DNA from: Sphingomonas gei
GTDB lineage: Bacteria; Pseudomonadota; Alphaproteobacteria; Sphingomonadales; Sphingomonadaceae
Direction: 5' to 3'
Assembly (NCBI RefSeq): GCF_004792685.1
Contig: NZ_SRXT01000002.1
Coordinates: forward strand, 186,001-250,000
DNA length: 64,000 nt
Within the stretch, counting starts at the first letter, position 1. Each line of letters opens with the position of its first letter. Under the pieces are notes generated by a model. That model worked only from the letters and a program-made list of their open reading frames with translations. It did not search any database and was not told the DNA's origin. The position numbers and the translations under genes are program-made. This document shows, one piece after another, positions 14,839 through 24,025 of the stretch.

Positions 14839-15243
14839 ACCGATTTTCCCCTCATTATTCCCGCGGCCGCCCAGCATGTCCCTACCGATGCGGATATGGG
14901 ATAAGATACGGTATACTAAATACGGTGCAAGCGCATTTTGCGTCGCCGCACCATCGGTTGGGTCGTGCAAGCCAGCGGATAAAGGTCCGCGGTTCATTCA
15001 ATTTCAGGGGAAACGGCGGAGCTATACCTCCAGCCAAACCCGCCTAGAGTGGGTTCGCCACCCAGTATCGATGAAGGCCGGCCCAGGATTGCCAAAACCC
15101 AATTTTGGCAACGATACCGAAACGATCCGCAGAGGTGCGTGGGGCGACCGTGTCGCAATAACATAGGCTAGTATTTAAAATTTGATTGTTGAGCAACTAC
15201 ATAGCGCCGCTCTTGTTCAGTCTCTCGCATAGGAGACGACATC
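14839..15243. other. Divergent intergenic region between TonB receptor and manganese catalase
   Basis: No coding sequence is supportable. The receptor side (14895-14935) is AT-rich; on the minus strand TTGCAC, 16 bases, TATCTT could be its promoter, and ATACGGT occurs twice within 18 bases, a possible operator. A perfect 9-bp hairpin lies at 15089-15111, and an AT-rich stretch at 15165-15195 precedes the catalase gene. Confidence 0.4.
15089..15111. promoter_or_regulatory. Perfect 9-bp palindrome upstream of manganese catalase
   Basis: TTGCCAAAA (15089-15097), loop CCCAA, then TTTTGGCAA (15103-15111) is a perfect inverted repeat about 130 bases before the catalase start. It could be an operator for a dimeric regulator or a terminator-like hairpin (AATTTTGG side). 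Function is not determined by the sequence. Confidence 0.4.
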
Positions 15244-16155
15244 ATGTTCATGCACAATAAACGCCTGCAATATACCGTTCGCGTATCCGAGCCCAATCCG
15301 AGACTGGCCTGCATGATGCTGGAGCAGTTCGGCGGCGCCGATGGCGAGCTCGCCGCGGCCATGCGCTATTTTACGCAAGGGCTGGGCGAGGAAGATGCCG
15401 GCCGGCGCGATCTGCTGCTCGACATCGCCACCGAAGAGCTGAGCCATCTCGAGATCATCGGCACGATCGTCACCATGCTCAACAAGGGGGTGCGGGCGCA
15501 GCTGTCCGAGGCGCAGCAGGACGAGGCCGAGCTGTTCGCGATGGTCGGGCAGACCGGCACCAGCGCGAAGGAATCGCTGCTGTTCGGCGGCGGGCCGGCA
15601 CTGGTCGATTCGGCCGGCGTCCCGTGGACCGCGGCCTATGTCGACACGCGCTCCGAGCCGACGGTCGACCTGCGATCGAACATCGCCGCGGAGAGCCGCG
15701 CCAAGATCGTCTATGAGCGGCTGATCAACATCACCGACGATCCCGGGATCAAGGAGGCGCTCGGCTTTCTGATGACGCGTGAGATTGCCCACCAGAAGTC
15801 GTTCGAGAAGGCGCTCTATTCGATCGAGAACAACTTCCCACCGGGCAAGCTGCCGGGGATGGAGCAATATGCCAGCGTCTACGTCAATGCCTCGCAGGGC
15901 GAAGGCGATATGGAAGGTCCGTGGAATTCGGGCGAGCAGTGGGAGCGTATCGACGATCTCGAGCAGGCCATGCCGATCGACGACGGCGACGGCACTGCAA
16001 CGGTGAAGCTCGACAAGGACGACAAGGCCGCGCTGAAACAGATGATGCTGCGCAACCAGTCTGACCCCACTTCCGATCCGACGACGGGCGCCGATCTCGG
16101 TGCCGGTCCTGGCGCCGGCAAGACCAAGCCGGTGGAGCCTGCGCTGCAGGATTGA
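15244..16155 (+). CDS. Manganese catalase
   Basis: Di-manganese catalase of 303 aa that disproportionates hydrogen peroxide. It is a ferritin-like four-helix bundle with the paired metal ligands visible: Glu in MLEQFGGADGELAAAMRY, EELSHLEIIG (Glu-x2-His), then AESRAKIVYERL and TREIAHQKSFEKAL. The start ATG follows AGGAGACGAC. The C-terminal tail is acidic then Gly/Pro-rich (PTTGADLGAGPGAGKTKP), as in other family members. It is monocistronic, divergent from the receptor operon. Manganese catalases in soil sphingomonads are commonly stress-linked; no regulator is adjacent. Confidence 0.95.
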   Translation: MFMHNKRLQYTVRVSEPNPRLACMMLEQFGGADGELAAAMRYFTQGLGEEDAGRRDLLLDIATEELSHLEIIGTIVTMLNKGVRAQLSEAQQDEAELFAMVGQTGTSAKESLLFGGGPALVDSAGVPWTAAYVDTRSEPTVDLRSNIAAESRAKIVYERLINITDDPGIKEALGFLMTREIAHQKSFEKALYSIENNFPPGKLPGMEQYASVYVNASQGEGDMEGPWNSGEQWERIDDLEQAMPIDDGDGTATVKLDKDDKAALKQMMLRNQSDPTSDPTTGADLGAGPGAGKTKPVEPALQD

Positions 16156-16351
16156 GGCAGCGGCCAACGGGCATCGAAGCTGTGGGCGAGACTTGTTATC
16201 AGCCTCGGAGTTTGTTGAAATGCCCCGCGTCGTGTGACGCTGAGGATAAATGAGATACCGACGGGGGTGTCGACGGTAATGCCGGCGATGCCCCCGCCAG
16301 TTTCAGAGCCGACGCGGTCCATCTGTCCTGCATCGCTTGTTGCCTTGCACC

Positions 16352-18874
16352 ATGGTTTCCCCCATCAACGCCGCCCTCGGAGGAAGCATTTTGGCCAGCC
16401 GCGCCGCGACAACCTTGTTCGACGCCGCCACCATCGCGCACCGGTGGATCGTCGACTATTGCGCGCATGTCGCGGAGAGTGACGTGCTCTGCGTTCAGGG
16501 CGGCGACCCTGCCTGGACTGCCTTGTTCGAGGAGCTTGCCGCGCTTTCGGGCGAAGGTCTCGCCAATGCCCGTGAGCGCGCGCAGCGCCACGCCGAGGAT
16601 ATCGGCACGGGGTTCCGGATCGTAGATGAGGGCGAAGAGCGCCCCTGGCCGCTGTCGCCGGTTCCGCTGCTGATCGAAAAGGCCGAATGGGACGGGATTG
16701 CCGGGGGGATCGTCCAGCGCGCCGACCTTCTCGAAGCCGTTCTCCAGGATCTGTACGGCGAAGGGCAGCTGGTCAGCGACGGGCACGTTCCCGCCGCTCT
16801 GGTCACCGGCAGCCCGTATTTCCTGCGGCCGCTCGCCCGGCTCGAGCCGCCCGGCGGTCACCACCTCCAGTTCGTCGCCGCCGATCTCTGCCGCGGGCCG
16901 AGCGGGGAGTGGCGCGTGCTCGCCGATCACCTCCGCGCGCCGGCGGGCGCCGGCTATGCACTTGAGAACCGGCTGGCAATGGCGCGGACCCTGGGCGAGT
17001 TGCCGGGGCGGCTCAACGTCGAGCGCCACGCGCCGTTCTTCGCGGCGTTTCGCGAAGGCTTGGCCGCGGCGTGCCGGCGCGCCGAACCGCGTATCGCCTT
17101 GCTCACGCCGGGGCGGCTCAATCCCAGCTATGCCGAGCAGGCGCATCTTGCGCGCTATCTCGGATTCCTGCTGGTCGAGGGTGCCGATCTCGCGGTGCTC
17201 GACGACAAGCTCTACGTCCGCACCATCGCGGGGCTGAAGCGCGTGGATGCGCTGTGGCACCGGCTCGATCCGCGGCTGCTCGATCCGCTCGCGCTCGACT
17301 CGCATTCGACGATCGGCGTGCCCGGGGTGATCGACGCGATGGTGGCGGGAAATGTCGTCATCGCCAACGCGCCTGGCGTGGGACTGCTCGAATCGCCTGC
17401 GTTCGCCGCCTTCCTGCCGAGGCTTGCCGAGGTGCTGACCGGCGCGCCGCTGACCCTTCCGAACATCGCCACCTGGTGGTGCGGGCAGGAAACCGAACGT
17501 GCGCACGTGACCGCCAATCTGGATTCGCTGCTGGTCGCGCCGGCGTTCGGGGTCGCGCCGCTCGGCTTGCCCGAGGGGAAGCCCGTGCTCGGCGCTGCGC
17601 TCGACCCGGAGCAGCGTGCTGCGTTGCTCGACGATATGACTCGCCGGTCGCAGGACTATGTCGGTCAGGAAGTCGTCCGCCTCTCGACGATGCCCGCAAT
17701 TGCCGAGGACGCGCTTGCCCCGCGCCCGTTCACCCTGCGCGTCTTCGCCGCGCGCGGCGAAGACGGGCGCTGGACGGTGCTTCCCGGCGGCTTCGCGCGG
17801 ATCGGCGAGCATCCCGACCCGCGCGCCGCGGTGATGGGCGAGGGGATGTGGTCGGCCGATGTCTGCATTTATGGGCCTGAGCCGGTCGCGCCGGTCTCGT
17901 TGCTGCCTTCGGGCGATACCACCCAGCTGCGCCGCAATCCGGGGACGTTGCCCAGCCGCGTTGCCGACAATTTGTTCTGGCTCGGCCGCTATCTGGAGCG
18001 CGGAGAGGCGCTGCTGCAATTGCTCCGCGTTCTGCTCGGCCATTCGATCAGCGCCGACACCGGCGCCGCGCTCGCCGCTGACACGGTCGCGCGGCTGATC
18101 CGGCTGGTCGTCGCCTCGGGCGCCGCTCCGGAACCCAAGGGCGTCAAGCGCGCCGACCTGACTCAGCTCGCCCGCACCGCGCTGGAAGGCGAGGAGGATT
18201 GGTCCAGCGTCCGCGCGATCAATCGGCAGGCGCGGCTGATCGGCGCGGTGTCGCGCGAGCGGCTTTCGGCCGACATGATCCGCCTGCTCGATGCGCCTTT
18301 CCCGCAGCGCGGCGTGCTGCTCGACAAGGCCGGCTCGCTCCAGCGGCGCTATTCGGCACTCAACGGCCTCGCCAGCGAGCACATGACGCGCACCGATGCC
18401 TGGCGTTTCCACGATATCGGGCGCCGGATCGAGCGCGCTCTGAGCGCGATCCGCTTCATCCGCAATTTTGGCGGGCCCGATGCGACGAGCGACGATCTGT
18501 CGACGCTGCTCGACCTGATGGACAGCCAGATCAGCTATCGCCAGCGCTATCTCACCGGGATGGCGCGCATTCCGGTGCTCGATCTGGTGACGCTCGACCC
18601 CAACAATCCGCGCGCGCTCGTCTTCCAGGTCGCGGCGATCTCGGCGCACCTCAACAAGCTGCCTTTGCTTTCAGACGACGGTCTCGCCGAGGCCCAGCAG
18701 GAACAGGCGCGTGGGATCGCCGCGCTGCTGGTGACGACCAATGCGCAGCGATTGGACGATGCGCTGCTCGCCGATCTGGAAACGCGGCTCGGGCGGCTTT
18801 CGAGTGCGGTCGCGCGGCGCTATTTCCTGCAGGGCGCCGAGCCGCTGCGCGCTGCCGGCCTCGTCCTGGCCTGA
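16352..18874 (+). CDS. Circularly permuted ATP-grasp fused to alpha-E domain
   Basis: 840-aa fusion. Residues about 30-480 are a circularly permuted type 2 ATP-grasp ligase (DUF404/DUF407 family; note SPVPLLIEKAEWDGIAGGI, GSPYFLRPLARLEPPGGHH, LDDKLYVRTIAGLKRVDALWHRLDP, and PFTLRVFAARGEDGRWTVLPGG). Residues about 520-840 are an alpha-E domain (DUF403; RVADNLFWLGRYLERGE ... DAWRFHDIGRRIERAL). The transglutaminase-like gene starts 5 bases downstream. By family knowledge these three domains recur together and have been proposed to make and process a peptide or amide-linked product; no substrate is established. In many bacteria the two domains are separate genes. The ATG at 16352 was chosen over an upstream TTG. 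Confidence 0.9.
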   Translation: MVSPINAALGGSILASRAATTLFDAATIAHRWIVDYCAHVAESDVLCVQGGDPAWTALFEELAALSGEGLANARERAQRHAEDIGTGFRIVDEGEERPWPLSPVPLLIEKAEWDGIAGGIVQRADLLEAVLQDLYGEGQLVSDGHVPAALVTGSPYFLRPLARLEPPGGHHLQFVAADLCRGPSGEWRVLADHLRAPAGAGYALENRLAMARTLGELPGRLNVERHAPFFAAFREGLAAACRRAEPRIALLTPGRLNPSYAEQAHLARYLGFLLVEGADLAVLDDKLYVRTIAGLKRVDALWHRLDPRLLDPLALDSHSTIGVPGVIDAMVAGNVVIANAPGVGLLESPAFAAFLPRLAEVLTGAPLTLPNIATWWCGQETERAHVTANLDSLLVAPAFGVAPLGLPEGKPVLGAALDPEQRAALLDDMTRRSQDYVGQEVVRLSTMPAIAEDALAPRPFTLRVFAARGEDGRWTVLPGGFARIGEHPDPRAAVMGEGMWSADVCIYGPEPVAPVSLLPSGDTTQLRRNPGTLPSRVADNLFWLGRYLERGEALLQLLRVLLGHSISADTGAALAADTVARLIRLVVASGAAPEPKGVKRADLTQLARTALEGEEDWSSVRAINRQARLIGAVSRERLSADMIRLLDAPFPQRGVLLDKAGSLQRRYSALNGLASEHMTRTDAWRFHDIGRRIERALSAIRFIRNFGGPDATSDDLSTLLDLMDSQISYRQRYLTGMARIPVLDLVTLDPNNPRALVFQVAAISAHLNKLPLLSDDGLAEAQQEQARGIAALLVTTNAQRLDDALLADLETRLGRLSSAVARRYFLQGAEPLRAAGLVLA

Positions 18875-18879
18875 GCGCG

Positions 18880-19770
18880 ATGCTGTACCAGATCCGCCAC
18901 GTCACGCGCTTCGCTTATGCCGAGCCGGTAGGGTTCGCGCGCAACAATCTCCGCCTCAAGCCGATCCACTGGTCCGGGCAGACGCTCGAGGATCATGCGC
19001 TGATCATCGAACCCCAGGGTCGTGTTTACCCCACCCGCGCCGAGGCCGGGCTAGCCAATGTCGTGCGACTGGTGGTCGAACAGCCTGCGCGTACGCTCAC
19101 AATCGAGAGCCGCGCCAGGGTTCGCGTCGATCGCCCGATCCCGATCTTCGCCGATACCGATCCCAGCGTCGCGGAGATCGCCGAGCGCGCGCGCGCCAGC
19201 CGCGATGCATCGCCCGCCGGGCCGGCCGCCTATCTCTTCCCGTCGCCGCGCATCCCGCTCGACCGCGACATCGCCGAATGGTGCGCCGCCGAGCTTGATC
19301 CGCGGCGCGGGGTGCTCGAGGCTGCGCTGGCGCTGGCGCTTCGCATCCAGCGCGAATTCGCTTTCGACCCCACGGCGACGCTGGTCGATACCTCGCCTGT
19401 CGAAGCGTTCCGCCAGCGCGGCGGGGTCTGCCAGGATTTCGCCCAAATCATGATCTCGGGACTGCGCGCCGCCGGCCTGCCTGCCGCTTATGTCTCGGGC
19501 TATATCCGCACGCTGCCGCCGCCGGGGCAGCCGCGGCTGGTCGGCGCCGATGCGACGCATGCCTGGGTGCTTGTCTGGGCGGGGCCGCAGCTCGGCTGGG
19601 TCGGCGTCGATCCCACCAACGGCATCTGGATGGCGGGCGATCACATCGTCGTCGCGATCGGCCGCGACTATGCCGATGTCGCGCCGATCGACGGGATCGT
19701 GCTCGGTTGGGGCGCGCAGGAGATGCACGTCTCGGTCGATGTCGAGCCGCTCGAACTAGCGCCGGTCTGA
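18880..19770 (+). CDS. Transglutaminase-like cysteine protein, partner of the ATP-grasp/alpha-E fusion
   Basis: 296-aa protein with an N-terminal bacterial transglutaminase beta-domain (LYQIRHVTRFAYAEPV) and a core with the full triad: Cys184 in RGGVCQDFAQ, His227 in DATHAWV, Asp244 in VGVDPTN. It has no signal peptide, so it should act in the cytosol, either as a peptidase or an amide-forming enzyme. It lies 5 bases after the ATP-grasp/alpha-E gene, an arrangement conserved in many proteobacteria, so the two proteins probably share a pathway. Its product and target are not known. Confidence 0.92.
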   Translation: MLYQIRHVTRFAYAEPVGFARNNLRLKPIHWSGQTLEDHALIIEPQGRVYPTRAEAGLANVVRLVVEQPARTLTIESRARVRVDRPIPIFADTDPSVAEIAERARASRDASPAGPAAYLFPSPRIPLDRDIAEWCAAELDPRRGVLEAALALALRIQREFAFDPTATLVDTSPVEAFRQRGGVCQDFAQIMISGLRAAGLPAAYVSGYIRTLPPPGQPRLVGADATHAWVLVWAGPQLGWVGVDPTNGIWMAGDHIVVAIGRDYADVAPIDGIVLGWGAQEMHVSVDVEPLELAPV

Positions 19771-19866
19771 GCCGGACTTGCGCAAAGCGCATGGCGGGCC
19801 GATGTTCGCGGGCGGAAAGCACCTGTAAGGGCGCTGCAATCTAGTGATTATCGAACGGGGAATTTA

Positions 19867-20808
19867 GTGGCCGATCCGTATGCAACTCTGGGCGTGGCGC
19901 GGGGCGCGAGCGAGGCCGACATCAAAAAGGCCTATCGCAAACTCGCCAAGGAGCTGCACCCTGACCGCAACAAGGACAATCCCAAGGCGTCCGAGAAATT
20001 CAGCCTGGTGACCGCGGCATATGATTTGCTGAGCGACAAGGACAAACGCGCGCGCTTCGATCGCGGCGAGATCGACGGCGACGGCAATCCCACCGCGCCG
20101 TTCGGCTTCGGCGGCGGCGGGCAGCAGGCCGGCTTTCGCCCGGGCGGCGCCGGCGGCTTCGATTTCGGTGGGGAATCGGGTGATATCGGCGACATCTTCG
20201 AAGGGCTGTTCGGCGGCGGCGGCGGCGCCCGACGCGGCGGGGGCGGCTTCAGCGGCGGTTTCGGCGGGTTCGGGCGCAAGGCCGCGGCCAAGGGGGCGAA
20301 CGTTGCCTATCGCCTCGCGGTGTCGTTCGAAGACGCGGCGAAGCTCGCGCCACAGCGCGTCACCTTGCGCGACGGCAAGTCGCTCGACCTCAAGCTTCCC
20401 GCCGGAGTCGAGACCGGCACCCAGATGCGGCTCGCCGGCAAGGGCGAGGAAGGTCCTGGCGGTTTCGGCGATGCGATCGTCACCATCGACGTCCAACCGC
20501 ATCGCTTCTTCGTGCGCGAAGGCGACGATATCCGGCTCGATTTGCCGGTGAGCCTGTCCGAAGCGGTGCTTGGCGCCGAAGTGCGCGTGCCGACACCCGA
20601 CGGCGCAGTGATGCTCAAGGTTCCCAAGGGTTCGACCTCGGGCAAGGCGCTGCGGCTCAAGGGTCGCGGCTTCCACAAGAAGGCCGGCGGCCGCGGCGAC
20701 TTGCTGGTGACGTTGATGGTCGATCTGCCGGTCGATGACGACGCGCTGGTCGAGTTCGTCCAGGGTTGGCAGGACAAAGGGAACCCGCGTGGCCGCATGG
20801 GCGTCTGA
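19867..20808 (+). CDS. DnaJ-like co-chaperone (class B, CbpA type)
   Basis: Hsp70 co-chaperone of 313 aa, GTG start after GGGGAA. The J-domain (residues about 1-65) carries HPD at 31-33. A Gly/Phe-rich linker (about 75-135) includes long glycine runs and DIGDIFEGLFG. The C-terminal substrate-binding domains include GVETGTQMRLAGKGEEG and TPDGAVMLKVPKG. There is no zinc finger, so it is not DnaJ proper. The BrkB-like gene begins 6 bases downstream, implying one transcript with fabI. Confidence 0.92.
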   Translation: MADPYATLGVARGASEADIKKAYRKLAKELHPDRNKDNPKASEKFSLVTAAYDLLSDKDKRARFDRGEIDGDGNPTAPFGFGGGGQQAGFRPGGAGGFDFGGESGDIGDIFEGLFGGGGGARRGGGGFSGGFGGFGRKAAAKGANVAYRLAVSFEDAAKLAPQRVTLRDGKSLDLKLPAGVETGTQMRLAGKGEEGPGGFGDAIVTIDVQPHRFFVREGDDIRLDLPVSLSEAVLGAEVRVPTPDGAVMLKVPKGSTSGKALRLKGRGFHKKAGGRGDLLVTLMVDLPVDDDALVEFVQGWQDKGNPRGRMGV

Positions 20809-20814
20809 GCCCTT

Positions 20815-21765
20815 GTGAAAAAAGGGGAAATCACCGACGCCGCCGAGGCGAGGCCGGGCCGCCGCGTCCGCATCCGTGCGGCGCTCGGCAAAGTCGGGAT
20901 CGGGGCCAGGTTCTTCTACGTGGTCAAGCGCGTCGCGGTGGACACTTTCAACGAGGGGTTCACCTATGCCGGCAACCTGGCGTACCTCTCGCTGGTCACG
21001 CTGTTCCCGTTCGTGATCGTCGCCGCGGCGATCGCGCAGTTGGTCGGGCGGAGCAGCGAAGGGATCCGCACGCTCGAGGCATTCCTCCAGACCGTCCCGC
21101 CCGACGTGGCCGAAGTGCTGCGCAAACCCGCTTCCGACGTGCTCCAGGCGCGCACCGGCAATCTGTTGTGGTTCGGCGCGATCGTCGGGCTGTGGACCAC
21201 TGCGGGTTTCATCGAGACATTGCGGGGGATTCTGCGCCAGGCGTACGGCGTGCAATCGAGCACGCCCTTCTGGCGCTATCGGCTGGGGGCGATCGGAATG
21301 ATCGTCGCGTCGGTGATCCTCGCAATGGCGGCGTTCAGCTTCCAGGTGATCCTGACCGGCGTCGAGCAGTTCATCTACAAGTTGCTGCCCTGGGCGTCGC
21401 AGGCGCAGTCAATCGTCGCGCTGACCAAGTTCGCGCCGGCGCTCGCCTTGTTCGGGGCATTGTACATATTGTTCTATTCGCTGACCCCGAGCCGCTACCG
21501 CCACTCCAAATGCCCCAAATGGCCCGGTGCGGCCTTTACTACCGCGTGGTGGTTGTTCGTCACCGCAATGCTTCCGTTGGTGCTGAGCACGCTCGGCAGC
21601 TATGACCTCACTTATGGCAGCCTTGCCGGGGTGATGATCGCCTTGATCTTCTTCTATCTGATCGGGCTCGGGATGGTCGCGGGCGCCGAACTCAACGCCG
21701 CGCTAGCCGAAACGCCTCCGGTCGGGCTAGAGGGGGCGCACGATAAGAAGGACAATGCTTCGTGA
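20815..21765 (+). CDS. YihY/BrkB family inner-membrane protein
   Basis: 316-aa integral membrane protein of the YihY/virulence factor BrkB family (once misnamed RNase BN). It has a cytosolic N-terminal segment and about six hydrophobic helices, with the family features EGFTYAGNLAYLSLVTLFPF, TAWWLFVTAMLP and GMVAGAELNAALAE. GTG start at 20815, 6 bases after the DnaJ-like stop; its stop overlaps the fabI GTG by 4 bases (GTGA). Function is unproven in the family; transport or envelope roles are proposed. Confidence 0.9.
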   Translation: MKKGEITDAAEARPGRRVRIRAALGKVGIGARFFYVVKRVAVDTFNEGFTYAGNLAYLSLVTLFPFVIVAAAIAQLVGRSSEGIRTLEAFLQTVPPDVAEVLRKPASDVLQARTGNLLWFGAIVGLWTTAGFIETLRGILRQAYGVQSSTPFWRYRLGAIGMIVASVILAMAAFSFQVILTGVEQFIYKLLPWASQAQSIVALTKFAPALALFGALYILFYSLTPSRYRHSKCPKWPGAAFTTAWWLFVTAMLPLVLSTLGSYDLTYGSLAGVMIALIFFYLIGLGMVAGAELNAALAETPPVGLEGAHDKKDNAS

Positions 21766-22565
21766 CGGGATTGATGCAGGGTAAGCGCGGGTTGATCATG
21801 GGACTGGCGAACGATCGTTCGCTGGCCTGGGGCATTGCCCAGAGATTGCGCGAGCACGGCGCCGAACTGGCGTTCAGCTATCAGGGTGAGGCGATCGAAA
21901 AGCGCGTGCGTCCGCTCGCCGAGCAGCTCGGCAGCGACTTCCTGATCGAGTGCGACGTCTCGGACATGGCCGAGCTCGACAAGACCTTCGTGACGTTGGC
22001 CGAGCGCTGGCCGACGATCGACTTCGTCGTCCACGCGATCGGCTTTTCGGACAAGAACGAGCTGCGCGGCGGTTATGTCGACACCAGCCTCGACAATTTC
22101 CTGATGACGATGAACATCAGCGTCTATTCGTTCGTCGCGGTCGCCAAGCGCGCGGCGGCGATGATGCCCGATGGCGGCAGCCTGCTGACGCTCAGCTATT
22201 ACGGCGCCGAGAAGGTGATCCCGCATTACAACGTGATGGGAGTCGCCAAGGCCGCGCTCGAGACCAGCGTCCAGTATCTCGCGGTCGATCTCGGCCGCGA
22301 CAATATCCGCGTCAACGCGATCTCGGCCGGGCCGATCAAGACGCTCGCCGCGAGCGGGATCGGCGACTTCCGCCTGATCCTCAAGTGGAACGAGCTCAAC
22401 AGTCCGCTCAAGCGCAACGTGACGATCGAGGATGTCGGCGGGGCGGGGCTCTACCTGCTCTCGGACCTCGCCTCGGGCGTTACCGGCGAGACGCACCATG
22501 TCGATGCCGGCTACAATGTCATCGGCATGAAGGCCGAGGACGCGCCGGATATCGCACTGGCTTGA
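21762..22565 (+). CDS. fabI: Enoyl-ACP reductase (NADH)
   Basis: Last reductive step of fatty acid elongation. The 267-aa SDR protein has the FabI-type cofactor motif GLANDRSLAWGIAQ (14-27) and catalytic Tyr156 and Lys163 in HYNVMGVAKAAL, with Tyr146 nearby, the same spacing as in E. coli FabI. HAIGFSDKNELRG forms part of the triclosan-binding pocket. The start is GTG overlapping the BrkB-like stop, so it is translationally coupled. It is followed by a small unknown gene and aroC; sphingomonads often keep a fabI-aroC neighbourhood. Confidence 0.97.
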   Translation: MTGLMQGKRGLIMGLANDRSLAWGIAQRLREHGAELAFSYQGEAIEKRVRPLAEQLGSDFLIECDVSDMAELDKTFVTLAERWPTIDFVVHAIGFSDKNELRGGYVDTSLDNFLMTMNISVYSFVAVAKRAAAMMPDGGSLLTLSYYGAEKVIPHYNVMGVAKAALETSVQYLAVDLGRDNIRVNAISAGPIKTLAASGIGDFRLILKWNELNSPLKRNVTIEDVGGAGLYLLSDLASGVTGETHHVDAGYNVIGMKAEDAPDIALA

Positions 22566-22573
22566 CGATAGCA

Positions 22574-22608
22574 GTGATCACTATTATCACCGTGATCATA
22601 ATGATCAT
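22574..22608. promoter_or_regulatory. Three phased TGATCA half-palindromes between fabI and a small gene
   Basis: TGATCA occurs at 22575, 22593 and 22602, with flanks extending the palindromes (GTGATCAC, ATGATCAT). The spacings are 18 and 9 bases. The block is AT-rich in an otherwise GC-rich region and lies just before the small ORF. It may be an operator array or a promoter region. Confidence 0.3.
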
Positions 22609-22618
22609 GGGGTTAGTG

Positions 22619-22894
22619 ATGGCTAGTCAGACGAATGTGTCCGTGCGTGAGCAAGTTTGGTTGGGAGAGGCTGGAGATTGGCGGCTGGGCCTGCAGTGGT
22701 GCCTCTACGTGCATCCTCAAGACGACCCTGAAGAGGGGTATCGTTTTATTTGGCAGCGACCTGATGGTTCGCTTCAAGCGGCCAGGGGACAGGCACGGCT
22801 GCCTTCGCTGGCGATAGTCGGGCGACTTATCGCGATGGCCGAGGCTGCTGGTTGGGGTCAAAAAATGGCGGGCGACGCCAATCGCTTCGAATAG
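22619..22894 (+). CDS. Small protein of unknown function
   Basis: 91-aa soluble protein (MASQTNVSVREQVWLGEAGD ... GRLIAMAEAAGWGQKMAG). It has a well-formed hydrophobic/aromatic pattern with WRLGLQWCLYVH and GYRFIWQRPDGSLQ, which suggests a small beta-rich fold followed by one helix (SLAIVGRLIAMAEAAGW). I do not recognise a family. In-frame ATGs also exist at 22601 and 22607; 22619 is chosen because the upstream residues (MIMGLV) look like leader. It ends 9 bases before aroC. Base composition is lower in GC than its neighbours, possibly a recent addition. Confidence 0.6.
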   Translation: MASQTNVSVREQVWLGEAGDWRLGLQWCLYVHPQDDPEEGYRFIWQRPDGSLQAARGQARLPSLAIVGRLIAMAEAAGWGQKMAGDANRFE

Positions 22895-22903
22895 GGGCGT
22901 CGC

Positions 22904-23971
22904 ATGAGCTTCAACACCTTCGGACGCGTGTTCCGCTTCACCACTTGGGGCGAGAGCCACGGGCCTGCGCTCGGCGCGGTAGTCGACGGCTGCCCGCCGG
23001 GGCTGGCGCTGTCCGAAGCCGATATCCAGCCGTTTCTCGACAAGCGCCGCCCCGGTCAGTCGCGTTTCACCACCCAGCGACAGGAGCCCGATCGGGTCCG
23101 CATCCTCTCGGGGGTGTTCGAGGGCCGCACCACCGGCACGCCGATCAGCCTGATGATCGAGAATGTCGACCAGCGCTCGAAGGACTATAGCGAAGTCGCG
23201 CAGGCCTATCGCCCCGGCCATGCCGATTATGCGTATGATCAGAAATACGGCTTCCGCGACTATCGCGGCGGCGGACGCTCCTCGGCGCGCGAGACGGCGG
23301 CGCGGGTCGCTGCCGGCGCGGTCGCGCGGCTCGCCATCCCCGGAGTGAAGATCCGTGCGTGGGTCGAGGCGATCGGCGGCGATGCCATCGATCCGGCGAA
23401 CTTCGACGCGGAGGAGATCGATCGCAATCCCTTTTTCTGTCCCGATGCCGCGGCCGCGGTGCGCTGGGAGACACTCATCGACGATGCGCGCAAGGCGGGC
23501 TCTTCGCTAGGCGCCGTCATCGCGTGCGAGGCCACGAGCGTGCCGCCGGGCTGGGGTGCGCCGCTTTACGCCAAGCTCGACAGCGAGCTCGCCGCGGCGT
23601 GCATGTCGATCAATGCAGTCAAGGGCGTCGAGATCGGCGACGGCTTCGCAGCGGCGACGCTCACCGGCGAGCAGAATGCCGATGCGATGCGGCCCGGCAG
23701 CGACGGGATACACTTTCTTGCCAACCACGCCGGCGGGATCGCCGGCGGGATTTCCACCGGGCAGCCGGTGTTGGTCCGCGTCGCGTTCAAGCCGACCAGT
23801 TCGATCCTCACTCCGGTGGAAACGATCACCCGCGAAGGCGAGGCGGCCGAGATCCGCACCAAGGGCCGGCACGATCCGTGCGTCGGCATCCGCGGGGCGC
23901 CGGTGGTCGAGGCGATGGTCGCGCTGGTGCTTGCGGATCAGAAACTGTTGCACAGGGCGCAGTGCGGCTGA
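22904..23971 (+). CDS. aroC: Chorismate synthase
   Basis: Converts EPSP to chorismate with reduced FMN, the last shikimate step. The 355-aa protein has the family signatures [18 protein letters not shown] near the N-terminus, the [20 protein letters not shown] segment and the C-terminal [18 protein letters not shown]. The FMN/EPSP site residues in [19 protein letters not shown] are intact. A strong 32-base hairpin follows about 55 bases downstream and may end the fabI-aroC transcript. Confidence 0.97.
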   Translation: MSFNTFGRVFRFTTWGESHGPALGAVVDGCPPGLALSEADIQPFLDKRRPGQSRFTTQRQEPDRVRILSGVFEGRTTGTPISLMIENVDQRSKDYSEVAQAYRPGHADYAYDQKYGFRDYRGGGRSSARETAARVAAGAVARLAIPGVKIRAWVEAIGGDAIDPANFDAEEIDRNPFFCPDAAAAVRWETLIDDARKAGSSLGAVIACEATSVPPGWGAPLYAKLDSELAAACMSINAVKGVEIGDGFAAATLTGEQNADAMRPGSDGIHFLANHAGGIAGGISTGQPVLVRVAFKPTSSILTPVETITREGEAAEIRTKGRHDPCVGIRGAPVVEAMVALVLADQKLLHRAQCG

Positions 23972-24025
23972 TCCCGCATTAACGTCGGCTCGCGGTCGGC
24001 CGGTTTCGTTACAGCGGCGAGGCGA

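Noticed and set aside
16199..18649. 816-aa minus-strand frame opposite the ATP-grasp/alpha-E gene
   Set aside because: Arginine-rich shadow without domains; the plus-strand gene is clear.
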